Position numbers and translations under genes: made by a program. A stretch of 64,000 nt of DNA from Hymenolepis diminuta. Lineage: Eukaryota > Platyhelminthes > Cestoda > Cyclophyllidea > Hymenolepididae. The notes beneath the pieces are model-generated. The model ran no database searches. It saw only the letters and a program-made list of their open reading frames with translations, and was not told the origin of the DNA. This document shows positions 38,073-49,559 of this stretch, one piece after another (the stretch's first letter is position 1; each line of letters begins with the position of its first letter). The stretch lies in contig CAADRB010000026.1 in the NCBI GenBank assembly GCA_900708905.1, forward strand, positions 62,001 to 126,000. Reading direction: 5' to 3'.

Positions 38073-41000
38073 TCAAGCCCAGGGCTCGAAAACCCACGCG
38101 CCTCGAGTAAAATCAATTGTCATTTTAAACATCTCTTGCGCACGATCATACAGCATATTCGGTCTCTCAATCAGTGTATTCATATCTTCAAGAAGTTTCT
38201 TCGCTGCTTCCACACTTCCCTCGTTCACCACACCACGTTCTACTAGTTCAAATTGCTTCGGAAGCGTCACATTTGTCAGCCTCTCATATAATACTGGAGC
38301 CTTCGGTGATTTACAATGTGGACACCTTCTTGCAGGTAGAGTGATCATCCCTTTACATTGAGGACACTTCAGAGCCCTCATAGCTTCCAACCTGATGTCA
38401 AGAAACCTCGGCCAGTCTTCGGTGCAGGCCTTACAAACACACTGAAACAAATAGTGAGAGGTCAATTCTTTTTGGCGAGTCACTTTCGAAGCTACAGAGA
38501 AGCAATCAGAGTAGCAGTCGAAGATTTCGCTTCCAGCAGGCAAGGGTCGCAGAGCTGCTAGAAAACAAGATACGCCTCCCCCGGTACATACACGAAAAGT
38601 AGTAGGATCACACGAATGATTAACAAGCGATAGAGTCGGATAGAGACAAGAAACAATGTGTTCTGATTTCACTGCTGAAAGATTATCAAAAGAGACGAAG
38701 ACTTCCTCCGAGTAGCTGTGACCATTAGCAGACACAGATTGAAGATGATAGAGGATGCAAGCAGCAACCCAGCTAGCAGGAAGACGTTTTGGACGATTAG
38801 TGGGTGAGGGTGCTATATAGAAATCTGGTGTTTCATCAAACCAGTCCATCGGATAACCACCAAGCTGAACAAGAAGCAGCAAAATGGATTAACATATACA
38901 AGGTCAGACAGAAATATGACTCAATGAGGACCCATACCGAGAGACAGTAGGTGAGAAAGACAGCAGCGACTGTACGTTGCCAGAGATCAGCGCGATTTCG
39001 ATGCTCAGAACAGGCGACGAGCCAAGCAGCCGCTGAGTAGTCAGTTGGATCAAGAACTGACGGCGGCTTTTCACGCACTTTAGTGGCTCCTTCGAAAGCC
39101 TGATGTCCACGACCTTCTTCCTACAACCAATGCATTTCCAGTTATGTATCTCAAAATATTCACAAATTAGCAGTAGAGAGGAGTGCAATCTAATTAACAC
39201 ATGGGCTGAAAAGTCCCGGGCCTAACACATAGATGGCGCTAGTTTTATTGCAGTCACCTTTTTTTCAGTTAATACTAACCTTCAAGAGACAGCTATTAAA
39301 ATTTCATGATATTCTATTCATTAGTTTGTGAGTTATTGTGCTAAGAGTGACGCTACTTTTGTTATTTTCAAAACAATGCATCAAAAAAAATTTCGTGTTT
39401 TAATTTTACATTGCTTCTTGATGGGAAAAAATACCGTTCAAACGAAGCAATGGCTTGAAAAATGTCATGGGAACTCCGCTCCATCAGAAACAACAATAAA
39501 ACGTTGGTTTGCTGACTTCANNNNNNNNNNNNNNNNNNNNNNNNNNNNNNNNNNNNNNNNNNNNNNNNNNNNNNNNNNNNNNNNNNNNNNNNNNNNNNNN
39601 NNNNNNNNNNNNNNNNNNNNNNNNNNNNNNNNNNNNNNNNNNNNNNNNNNNNNNNNNNNNNNNNNNNNNNNNNNNNNNNNNNNNNNNNNNNNNNNNNNNN
39701 NNNNNNNNNNNNNNNNNNNNNNNNNNNNNNNNNNNNNNNNNNNNNNNNNNNNNNNNNNNNNNNNNNNNNNNNNNNNNNNNNNNNNNNNNNNNNNNNNNNN
39801 NNNNNNNNNNNNNNNNNNNNNNNNNNNNNNNNNNNNNNNNNNNNNNNNNNNNNNNNNNNNNNNNNNNNNNNNNNNNNNNNNNNNNNNNNNNNNNNNNNNN
39901 NNNNNNNNNNNNNNNNNNNNNNNNNNNNNNNNNNNNNNNNNNNNNNNNNNNNNNNNNNNNNNNNNNNNNNNNNNNNNNNNNNNNNNNNNNNNNNNNNNNN
40001 NNNNNNNNNNNNNNNNNNNNNNNNNNNTATCTTGAGAAAGGAAATACCATTAACAGTGAATATTATATAGCGTTATTGGAGGGTTTGAAGGCCGAAATTG
40101 CAGAGAAACGACCGCATATTGCAAAAAAAAAAATTTTGTTTCATCAAGACAATGCACCGTGTCACAAGTCAATCAAAACAATGGCAAAACTACATGAATT
40201 GAACTTTGAACTGCTCCCACATCCACCGTATTCGCTAGATTTGGCTCCCAGCGACTACTGGCTGTTCGCAGACCTGAAAAAATGCTCGCCGATAAGAAAT
40301 TTCGCACGAATGAAGAGGTTATCGCTGAAACTGAGGCCTATTTTGAGGCAAAAGATAAGTCGTTCTACAAAGGTGGTATTGAAATGTTAGAGCGGCGTTG
40401 CTCTTGATGGAGATTACGTTGATGAATAAAGCTAATTTTGAACCAAAAACTGTGTTTTCTTTGTTAGGCCCGAGACTTTTCAGCCCACGTGTTACGAAGT
40501 GATTCGTTTTGTTCTCCAGTGAATTCCTCAGACACACTCTCAATTCAACTTTTCCATTTTTAACTATTTTCTCAAATTTCCATTAGAGTACACAAATAAA
40601 TAGTGTTTCATCGTTTCTTCATTGGTTTAGTCACAAATTTGAACGAATGAATGATATTTACAGGAAACACGCTACTGATTAGCTACTTTTAATCGAATTT
40701 ACTCAGCTTTCACTCATTTCTCTAATAAGAGATATTCAGATTGCTCCACTACTTGCCTTAAATGTATTGAGTTACATCAAAATAGTATCAACGACCTATT
40801 ATTCTGTTTCAAAAGTACCGTATCATATCAATGAAATGTTAATAATTTATTGGTGTGATGCTACATAACTATCATAGATACAATCTGCCACTCAGTAAGC
40901 ATGGAACAGCCACTCTCTCTCTTCTCAAGGCAATAGGAAGATTAGTGAGGGTGGTTAATGGGCACATTGTTAAATCTGAGGTCAAGAGCCCGAGGTTTAT

Positions 41001-44000
41001 CGGTGCGCATCCAGTGGCTTGGATAGCCAACCACAATTGCTACTTGTGGTCAACGAGAAGGTTAGTAGAAGGTGAACTTCTCATCAGAATGCCTTCCTTC
41101 TACCCAAGTTAAATGTTCATAGCACTTCCCAAAATGGTCTTAAAGCACTAACCTCAAGCAACCAAACTTAATATGGAGATCATCAAGACCCATAAGATAA
41201 ATTTGTATGGCTCCCCAGCCATCTCCATACTGTTCTACCTATGCAAATGACTTTCTCTATTCCCCTAAAGTGGAGTTAGTCTCAGCATTGTATTAATATT
41301 CAAATTGCAACATTCACTCACCGCATAGCGTCCACTCGAACAAATGTAATCAAGAAGAGTGTCGGGATCAGTGTTAGCGACACAGGCGAATGCAAGACGA
41401 GCAACAATCGGTCCACCAATGGAATCTTTATTCTCTTTCGACCATCCAGCATAATTATCCAACATAATACAAGCCAAAATTCCGTGGCAATCATAGACAT
41501 GTCGACCTGCGCCCTTAGCCGAGGCAGGCAATACGTGTTTCTTCGCATTTTCTGCACAAAATTCACTGCAAAATCCAACCTACAAGGGAAGGAGAAATGT
41601 AGCGGACTTGCAACGTGTCCAATATCAACTTTTTTTCCTTAAGCTACTTAACAATTTATCTGTAATTTATACTTCCTGATAATTGAGATTCAGTTAATTC
41701 TAAATAGACACCTTTTTTTCAATATCCATGCCGCCATTTATATCTCTCTAATATTGACTGTGAGAAACTGAAGAAGCTTAGTAAAATTTTTCTATTACTA
41801 CCTTGGTGACTACGAAGTTATAATCACTCCTCTCAGAGAAATACATTCAACTGTAAAGCATAAAACAGTTTCATATAATGAAACAACTAATGATTTGGAG
41901 AAAGGTGTCGACAGCACTAGTTGCAGTGAGAGTATCTGCATTAAATGGAAGGCCATACAAAGTATCTGGAAAGAATTAATAATTATAGCATCAAGAGAAT
42001 AATGACGTTCACGTGTGCCAAACCAGAAGTCTCAAGATCAAGCCTCAGTGATGAATATTCAGTAATTGAAATAATAAACCAAATAAAAAAATGTTTTGGA
42101 AAGTGATTTTCTTATCCAAATATGAGAAATAAAAAAAACTCCATTTAAATAAATAATAAATCTCGATCCAATTTTGGAAATACTTTTGCAACAGTCAGCT
42201 TGGGCAGAGATGTAAAACCATGGATCCTCCCTAGTGATAAATTTTAAATCAGTGATTAATATTGGTTTACAGAGAGATAAACACTGAACTACAGATTTAT
42301 ATTTGTATTAATTCTCATTCTATTTCAAGACACGTTCATTTATTTACATGCATACAATTTATGCGAGTGTAAATCATGCTTTATTGAAGATAAATATGAC
42401 ATGAAATATTTTTTTCATGCTTACATAGACTTTGAATAAAAATTTAAATATGGCCGAAAAATTATATTGCTGAAATCATGTATTCGGAATATCATTCCCA
42501 ATCTAGAAACACATGTTAAATACGAGAATAGGTAAAAATGAAATGCCAATTCCCACTGGGTTTGAGATAGCAACTCTCAAATCAAACCTCTACATCTTCA
42601 TCCATTATAAGTCCTAATTTATTGGTAAATTAATAAAACCAACGAGAGCAAAAATAGGAGGAAAAAGCATTAGAAGGCCTTTTGTCGCAAATCGCAAATG
42701 TTAATATAGCTTTGCATAAACTACTAGATTCTTCAACAGAGAACACCGGATGTCTAATTGGTAACGAGCATGTCCGTCAAGTTAGAAGTAACAGGTCTGA
42801 GGTCTATTGAAATTTCCAACCAATTAGATGAAACATGCATAAAAAAGAATGGTCGAAGGCCATTGTCTCAGTAAGAGGTGAGTGCTGGAAAACAAATAAA
42901 GTAATAGTCCAAAGAATTTAATTAAACCTAATATTCATTAGCTATCAACCGCTGTTAAATTAAAAGGCAAATATCAGCATGACAGTACAGAGTTTAATTA
43001 TAGACAACAGGAAGTAAAGGACATTTTCATTATCATAGAAAATAATATATTTTGCATTGTAAGGAAGCCCGAATCCATACAGAATACAATAATGTAAGTG
43101 TATCAATAAGACAACAGAAATATTTGTTCAATAAACAATAATTAGAAGTCAAGGAAAAAGTAACATTCTTTCTTTTGATAATACTGAAAATCACGCACAA
43201 CTTACATATGGACAGCAGTCACAGGGTATAAGAGATAACATTCTCTTGTAGCAGTGATAGCAGTGTGTACCAAAATGATCCGACAACAGATTTGAAGCAT
43301 ACGGTTTGTCCACCATAAGCACATCGCCTAATATAAATGAACAAAATAGCAAAATACCAGGAGAAAAAAATAACCATCGATATTCAAAAAAGCCTTACCA
43401 ACGGCGATATCTTGTGTCACTTCCAGTGCCCAACCCCGCTTATTGCCTGTATTTTTCAGTTGCAGAAGTCCGTCCGGAGAGGCGGAAAGATGACAAGAAA
43501 CCTCTTTTTCTTTCTTACAGCTCACTTTCTTGCAGTTTGAAGAATCTTTACTCATTACTTCTGGTGGTTCAGCTCTAAAACACTTCCATTCGCCCTAGAA
43601 AAGAGAAAATCACCTTACCCAATCTAAGTCAAAACCATTAAAAAGAAGAGACAGGTACCAAAAGGGAGAGAATGCGGCTGCGGTTTGCTTCAGCCCTTAG
43701 TTTTGCAGCTTCAGATTCAGCAAAGAATAGTGCTCTGGTGGCATAGTTGAGTAATCCACGGACACTTTTTTGAGTTTTCAATGAGAGAAGAATTTTATCA
43801 GAAAACTCGTCTGACTTTACATTGACCTTGGTAACTTCACTCCTCTTGGATGGCAGACCCAGCACTTCAATACCTCTTTTCCCTACCAAAGAATTAAGAG
43901 ACATAGTTCAACCGTTGAAGAATGATATAAGTAGTATAGTTGCTCCAAGAGTTACCCTCATTAGAGGCCTCGAGCGATTTAAGGAGAAAGCAGACCCGTT

Positions 44001-44133
44001 CAAAATCCGTTTTAGCCTCACCAAATTGTTTCATCCATTCCTTTTTCCTACCAACTTTCGTCATTCTTTCATTTACGATTCGGAAGTATTCTTTCACAAA
44101 TTTGTGATCACTTCCACACTTAGAGGCATCCAT
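38073..44133 (-). CDS. SMYD4-like: SMYD4-like SET and MYND domain protein
   Basis: Seven-exon model on the - strand: 44133-43956, 43882-43659, 43594-43399, 43327-43206, 41579-41322, 39120-38938, 38864-38073. All junctions are GT-AG and in phase, giving 650 residues. Order: an N-terminal TPR-like helical stretch ending ANRSRILSLLGEW, as in SMYD4; the first SET block (RGWALEVTQDIAVGDVL, about 184-201); a MYND zinc finger split by an intron (HCYHC...CDCC | FCSEFC...H...DC, about 213-262); the SET core with NHSCDP at 469-474; post-SET cysteines CVCKAC; and an extra CPQC/CPHC zinc-ribbon pair. SMYD proteins methylate lysines; SMYD4 is the TPR-bearing branch linked to muscle and heart development. 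The usual Tyr-Gly motif before the post-SET reads CYSDC here, so activity is uncertain. A mariner sits in the intron at 39121-41321. Confidence 0.85.
39197..39227 (+). repeat. Left terminal inverted repeat of mariner
   Basis: 31 bp; pairs with 40462-40492 with two mismatches (A/G at the fifth base, C/T in the middle). Confidence 0.93.
39376..40428 (+). pseudogene. Mariner transposase (DD34D), gap-containing and frame-broken
   Basis: The N-terminal helix-turn-helix region starts at the ATG 39376 (KFRVLILHCFLMGKNTVQTK) and runs into an N run at 39521-40027. After it come the second and third catalytic Asp in HQDNAPCH and PPYSLDLAPSDYWLF, exactly 34 residues apart, the DD34D spacing that defines mariner; the signature is YSLDLAP where YSPDLAP is usual. 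After ADLKK the frame shifts by one base in an A-run near 40276-40283. A second change near 40396-40402 returns to a frame ending ALDGDYVDE and TAA at 40426-40428. The N-to-C span of about 350 codons fits the family. The copy is probably inactive; the first Asp is hidden in the gap. Confidence 0.88.
39521..40027. other. Assembly gap (507 N)
   Basis: Run of N inside the mariner transposase. Its size is compatible with the missing middle of a mariner, so the gap length is probably about right. Open frames running through it have no meaning. Confidence 0.99.
40462..40492 (-). repeat. Right terminal inverted repeat of mariner
   Basis: Reverse complement of the left end with two mismatches; followed by TA at 40493-40494. 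Confidence 0.93.
40880..41150 (+). repeat. Dispersed SINE-like repeat, copy 3, in SMYD4-like intron
   Basis: 40990-41095 resembles the repeats at 20552 and 36246 (TATCGGTGCGCATCCAGTGG). It is followed by a CTACCCAAG...CACTTCCCAAAATGG tail weakly like those at 55109 and 60341. The open frame here is the repeat. Confidence 0.45.
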
Positions 44134-44365
44134 AATTTAGGCGTTAGAAAATCACTAGAGATAAAACAACGATAAAAGACTAACTGGAACTGGAACAAAC
44201 ATAAATAACAAGGTTCAGAAATGCAATCCATTAGCGTTCAAAGCATGAAACAATGTCCTGCACATGCGAACAATGCCAAGGTATAAGCATTCAGTTAGAA
44301 CATATGAAATCCGAAAACACACAGCAACTGATTGGCCCAAACCTCATGCAAATTAAAATAAAAAA
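43182..44365 (-). repeat. Left arm of 1,184-bp inverted duplication
   Basis: Every landmark here mirrors one in 46709-47892 with coordinates adding to 91074, so there is no indel. The translated frames on both strands are identical and a stretch crossing the intron at 43595-43658 is base-identical. Edges: outer at 43181/47893 (T against G, read on the gene strand), then rapid divergence; inner at 44365/46709. The arm holds exons 1-4 of the SMYD4-like gene plus about 230 bp upstream of its ATG. Confidence 0.95.
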
Positions 44366-46349
44366 TGAGCAATTAATAGTATATTTCAGGGACATAGAAA
44401 TATTAAGTAAACTCGAAGAACAAAGTCTACAATAGTAAATGGAAAGAACAAAACCTTTTATTTTCAAAGTGATTGACAAACATTGTATAATATATATTGA
44501 CTTACACCAAATGAAAAAGTATTAATTAATCTTAAAACATTATTACCACATTGGTTTTACGGAAATTATATTAATTTCCATATAATATAAACACAGTAAA
44601 GAATACAGACAAGACAAAAATTTAGCTTTACATGTGTTGAGATAAATTAAAGTCAAAATTACTTACTTAGTAAATCCATTCTTACTAATTAATAAGCATA
44701 TAGGCTATTAAACAGGTCGGATAGACCCACAATCCAGATATACCCTTCGATCATCTTAATGGACACAGCCCAATATACTTAAGTGAGCCGCTGATAAAAT
44801 CGAAGGGCAGATTTCAAGGATATCGCATATTAAAATTAATACAAATTAATGTAGTCAGTGATTATTTTATTTTAAAAAACTAACTTGAAATGGATTAAAG
44901 TAGAAATAACGGGAAACATTTTGAAATATATACTTTTACCTGTTTTACATCAAAATTGAAGCGACTTGAAAAGCAAATGAGTTTATTTCAAATTTAAATA
45001 ACTAGTGAAATAATTATAGTGAACTGAATAAATTTTTCTGAATGCTCACATTCTTTTTACACAAACTGGTTGACCGAAAATTTTGACATGGATGGCCAAT
45101 GGGTTATAGAATATGATGCAAATTTTCTTATCACGTATCGTTATAAAAAAGATGGAAACAGTTGAATTAATTTAATTTTTATGAGGAAATTTGGACAATT
45201 AATACAGTAATGTAAATCAAAGTATAGTAGCTCATTAATTTGGCTTGCACATCAAATGCATCATTTCAAACCAAGGAATAGTAATCGTCCTCTGCTTTGC
45301 TTGTTTGTTCTAAGTTGGAACTTGGAACAATAATTCCAACCTAAATGAATTAAATAAACAAAGTTGTGTTCAAAATTGTCATATAATAGTAAGGACACCA
45401 ATTCATTTCAGGAATGGCTTGTATTTGCGTCGAAGGAACAATTCTGACTTGCTTTTCAAGTTCTTTCTAAAACAGTTAAAGTTTATTCAGAAATCCAAAT
45501 AAATTATTCATATATTGATTTTAATTTGCTCATTAAGAGTTTATTTGACTGAACAGCCAGTAATAACATTTGTGTTTGTGTTAAGATTTTAACAGCCCAA
45601 TCCCGCCATTGTTCGAATTGTCTTTATATACCTAAATACAATTCAAATAAATATTCTACCCCACTTGAACATTGACACTTGGCGCATGACAACCATTGTT
45701 ATTAATTTTTTTGTCGTGTGAAATGAAATGCTAAAGTATAGATTAAATAAAAATTTACCTTTTCCCGATTCAAATTGTCACCATAGAAAAGCTTCACTTA
45801 GTGCCAAGAAAAATCATCATTATCACATTTATTTATCATAAGATGGCCAAACAAAGTGAATTAACTAAGTCACTGTTTTTCTAAGTCACTAAATCATTCA
45901 ATAAAACAAGAGCAAATATTGGCAGATACCGTTGTCGTATACATTTATTAGAAGTAAAGAGAGAAGGTGCTACCATTTTAACTAGTAAGTTGAAAAATGA
46001 ATTTAGTAAAATACAATTCGACGTGGCTGGATAGGACAATATTGACAAACGAAAAATAATAAGAAAAAAGAAGGATGTGTATGAAATGACTTACGACAAA
46101 TCCTTCATTAATAAGTTAAATTATATTGACAAAACCTATTTCCCATGTGCTGATGACCTTTAAGTTAGAACTTTACTTTGAGAATCATTAGTTATTTCGA
46201 AATAAAGAATTGATTATGTGGATGCCTGTCATCTGACTTTCCATCTAGCGAGTATTTAAATAATATATTTTGTAAGCCCTTAATTTAGTACAGCAAAAAT
46301 CATAAAAAAGACATTCCTAAGTCACATCTATAATATTCTCGTTATAATC
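44366..46349. other. Spacer of the inverted duplication
   Basis: Non-coding AT-rich DNA between the arms. No exon or promoter motif is recognisable, though both arms point away from it, so any promoter lying outside the arms would have to be here. Confidence 0.5.
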
Positions 46350-46645
46350 TGCTCTTCTCTGTAGGACATCGAAACCGACTCTTAGATTCTCCAAGAGATT
46401 GCACTAGTTACAAACACGACCCGACAACACCACAGTACAAAACGACCCAAACAACTATATCAGCACAAGGCGCACGTTTTCGTATCGACAGGTCGATTTG
46501 TGTTACGTGCAATATACAACCATAATGTAATTAAATTCGTTCGAATAAAAGGGAATTAAAAGGTACAAAAATTTAAATGTGGAAAATAAAGAATCCTACA
46601 TTTGAGAATTATTTTGGGGAAAATATTATTTTCTTACATGTGACA
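46350..46645 (-). repeat. Solo LTR, same family as 25319-25598
   Basis: A 296-bp segment with TG...CA ends, aligning end to end with the LTR at 25319-25598. It has an extra ~12 bases near 46564-46580, absent from the other copy. No internal retroelement sequence adjoins it. The flanking bases do not give an obvious target duplication. It ends 63 bp from the inner edge of the right inverted arm. Confidence 0.75.
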
Positions 46646-46708
46646 GTTCTGTCTGGCCGTACAATGATCACATATATATAGACTTTTCATGTCTCCGAAA
46701 TATATTAT

Positions 46709-47892
46709 TTTTTTATTTTAATTTGCATGAGGTTTGGGCCAATCAGTTGCTGTGTGTTTTCGGATTTCATATGTTCTAACTGAATGCTTATACCTTGGCA
46801 TTGTTCGCATGTGCAGGACATTGTTTCATGCTTTGAACGCTAATGGATTGCATTTCTGAACCTTGTTATTTATGTTTGTTCCAGTTCCAGTTAGTCTTTT
46901 ATCGTTGTTTTATCTCTAGTGATTTTCTAACGCCTAAATTATGGATGCCTCTAAGTGTGGAAGTGATCACAAATTTGTGAAAGAATACTTCCGAATCGTA
47001 AATGAAAGAATGACGAAAGTTGGTAGGAAAAAGGAATGGATGAAACAATTTGGTGAGGCTAAAACGGATTTTGAACGGGTCTGCTTTCTCCTTAAATCGC
47101 TCGAGGCCTCTAATGAGGGTAACTCTTGGAGCAACTATACTACTTATATCATTCTTCAACGGTTGAACTATGTCTCTTAATTCTTTGGTAGGGAAAAGAG
47201 GTATTGAAGTGCTGGGTCTGCCATCCAAGAGGAGTGAAGTTACCAAGGTCAATGTAAAGTCAGACGAGTTTTCTGATAAAATTCTTCTCTCATTGAAAAC
47301 TCAAAAAAGTGTCCGTGGATTACTCAACTATGCCACCAGAGCACTATTCTTTGCTGAATCTGAAGCTGCAAAACTAAGGGCTGAAGCAAACCGCAGCCGC
47401 ATTCTCTCCCTTTTGGTACCTGTCTCTTCTTTTTAATGGTTTTGACTTAGATTGGGTAAGGTGATTTTCTCTTTTCTAGGGCGAATGGAAGTGTTTTAGA
47501 GCTGAACCACCAGAAGTAATGAGTAAAGATTCTTCAAACTGCAAGAAAGTGAGCTGTAAGAAAGAAAAAGAGGTTTCTTGTCATCTTTCCGCCTCTCCGG
47601 ACGGACTTCTGCAACTGAAAAATACAGGCAATAAGCGGGGTTGGGCACTGGAAGTGACACAAGATATCGCCGTTGGTAAGGCTTTTTTGAATATCGATGG
47701 TTATTTTTTTCTCCTGGTATTTTGCTATTTTGTTCATTTATATTAGGCGATGTGCTTATGGTGGACAAACCGTATGCTTCAAATCTGTTGTCGGATCATT
47801 TTGGTACACACTGCTATCACTGCTACAAGAGAATGTTATCTCTTATACCCTGTGACTGCTGTCCATATGTAAGTTGTGCGTGATTTTCAGTA
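46709..47892 (+). repeat. Right arm of 1,184-bp inverted duplication
   Basis: Mirror of 43182-44365 (see there). The duplication ends within the intron after exon 4. Confidence 0.95.
46941..47868 (+). pseudogene. Truncated duplicate of SMYD4-like gene (exons 1-4)
   Basis: Exons 46941-47118, 47192-47415, 47480-47675 and 47747-47868 are the same as exons 1-4 of the gene at 38073-44133. They encode the first 240 residues: the TPR-like N-terminus, the first SET block and half of the MYND finger. The donor after exon 4 is intact (TAT|GTAAG) but exons 5-7 are absent downstream, where the sequence diverges 24 bp into the intron. Read through, the frame stops after four more residues (VSCA). There are no disabling mutations in the copy. 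It could be transcribed from the copied upstream sequence, but it lacks the catalytic SET core. It could also be an assembly artefact. Confidence 0.85.
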
Positions 47893-49559
47893 GTATCACT
47901 AGCTCTGCTCTCTATGGAAAAGTGGGATATAGGAAGATAAACGTTATCTCTGGATGGACTCGAATATGGATTATCAACTTGCACTCTTCACGTCCGATCA
48001 TTATCGACTCCATTATGTACCACCTGTATACTCTCTTGGCTTTTTTTCACTGTCTCTTTGCCTCTTCAGCCTTCTCATTCATTCTCTGTTGGTATCTAAT
48101 AGACTCCTTGTTGTCTACTAAACCTCAGATCGTCTAATATTTGTTAGAAACTGTTAGTTTATCCATAAAGCCTTGAAAACCCTTATTTTAATACGTGTGT
48201 TTATCAGAAGGGATAGGATTCATAATTTTTAGATTTACTTAGGATGATGGAAACAAATGGTGATCTCTGGTTGTGCCTCGTTTGAGAAGTTAGTTTTTAC
48301 GGTTTCGATGCGCATTCACTGAGTGTTTGGGTTCGGATAATAGAGCGGGTGGTAAAATTCGAGTTTCTTAACAGAAGGCTCTACCTCTCTACTTATGATG
48401 AGAGTCAGAGGGTGTTTGCCAAAGTTTTGCAGTGGTGGACGGCTAAAAGTAAACGAAAGAAAGAACACTAAGGATTGAGTAGACCAGGTTGTATTGAACA
48501 AACCTCAGTACAGGGTCTCAAGGGGAAATAGAGAATTGAAGGAGAAGGATTGAGCCACGGGAGATGCGTTTGACGAGCTAGGGTCCCCGTGTGTGTGTTT
48601 TTGTGTGTCTAATAAAAGGCTATTTATAATCGTCACTTTGGGTGAGGACACGCATAAGGATATAATTGTATGCGTGCTTTAATTGGTCGGGACGATTTGT
48701 AGGGAAAGGAAGGGCCAGTGCAGACGGGACTGGTTAATAGCAGGGCCGACTAAGCGGTGTCTGCTACTATCGTCCGAGGTATGCTTACCTTTTCCGATCG
48801 ATGAGAAATAGGTCAGCTGAGGACACACGATGTTTGCCTATGGAGTGCTTGGGTCACAGGAAAGGTTAAAAGCTTACAGATATTTCTATAAGGACAAGAT
48901 AATCAAATTTGGTGATGATTAGGGATGACGTAAGATAAATATTTCGGAGAAGAAGGGATTCATCATTCAGTGTGCTTTAGAGTTGTCATGCGAACTTAAA
49001 TCAGAACCTTACTTTTCTTAATAAGAAGTTCTAAATTGTGTTTTAAAACGTTGTTCTAAAGGGAGTTATTGTTAAGACTCCAACTGAGCAAGTACATGTA
49101 CATCGCTTAGCTTCTGATAAGGCGGATATAAGTCGATGAGTGGGGCAGCCACTCATTCTATCGTTTACTAGACATCTAGTTTGTTTAAAGTCAGTTCAGG
49201 GAGTGGATTGGAGCTAGATTTATGTGAAGAACGAACACATAGATACCTTTGGAAAATACAAACCATGGTGTCTCAGAGCCAATCATATGATGATCATCAC
49301 TTACTGAAATTTTTAACAATTGCTGACAGGGCAGAATCCCCATACCCCGATCGTAGGTGAATACTGAAATAACCAGTATTTACAAAGATAAGGGAACTGA
49401 ACTGACTAATTTCCGGAGTATTCCCCTTCTTGATACATTTAATCGTTGATCTTTGATAGGCTTAATTAACATTTTCATGAACGATCACCAAATACGCAAC
49501 ATGTCCACAGAAAAGTAATAAGAAAAGTAATTCAGAAAGCTTTTGTCCAACATTGTGAA
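47893..49559. other. Intergenic, right of the inverted duplication
   Basis: I looked for SMYD4 exons 5-7 and found none. 48300-48860 is less AT-rich than the surroundings and may hold degenerate repeats, including a (GT)n tract near 48589-48607. No recognisable gene. Confidence 0.5.

Larger units (their letters stand above)
39197..40492 (+). mobile_element. Mariner transposon in an intron of the SMYD4-like gene
   Basis: Complete ends: 31-bp inverted repeats at 39197-39227 and 40462-40492 (core TGGGCTGAAAAGTC) differ at two positions. The element is flanked by TA at 39195-39196 and 40493-40494, the mariner target duplication. Length is 1,296 bp including a 507-base N run, the usual size for mariner. 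It lies on the + strand, antisense to the host gene, inside the intron between host exons 5 and 6, so it need not disrupt the protein. The near-identical ends suggest recent insertion. Confidence 0.95.

Noticed and set aside
39328..40390. Long open frames of 188-293 codons across the N run
   Set aside because: Open only because N codons are not stops; the real signal is the mariner transposase.
43306..43578. 90-codon open frame antisense to SMYD4 exons 3-4, with a copy at 47496-47768
   Set aside because: Shadow of the real exons on the other strand; the translation has no motif.
43822..44175. 117-codon open frame on the + strand, with an identical partner at 46899-47252 on the - strand
   Set aside because: It is antisense to exons 1-2 of the SMYD4-like gene and is duplicated only because the arms are duplicated.
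47170..47180. Apparent frameshift between two overlapping frames in the SMYD4-like N-terminus
   Set aside because: A 73-bp GT-AG intron (47119-47191, mirrored at 43883-43955) joins the frames in phase, so no frameshift is needed.
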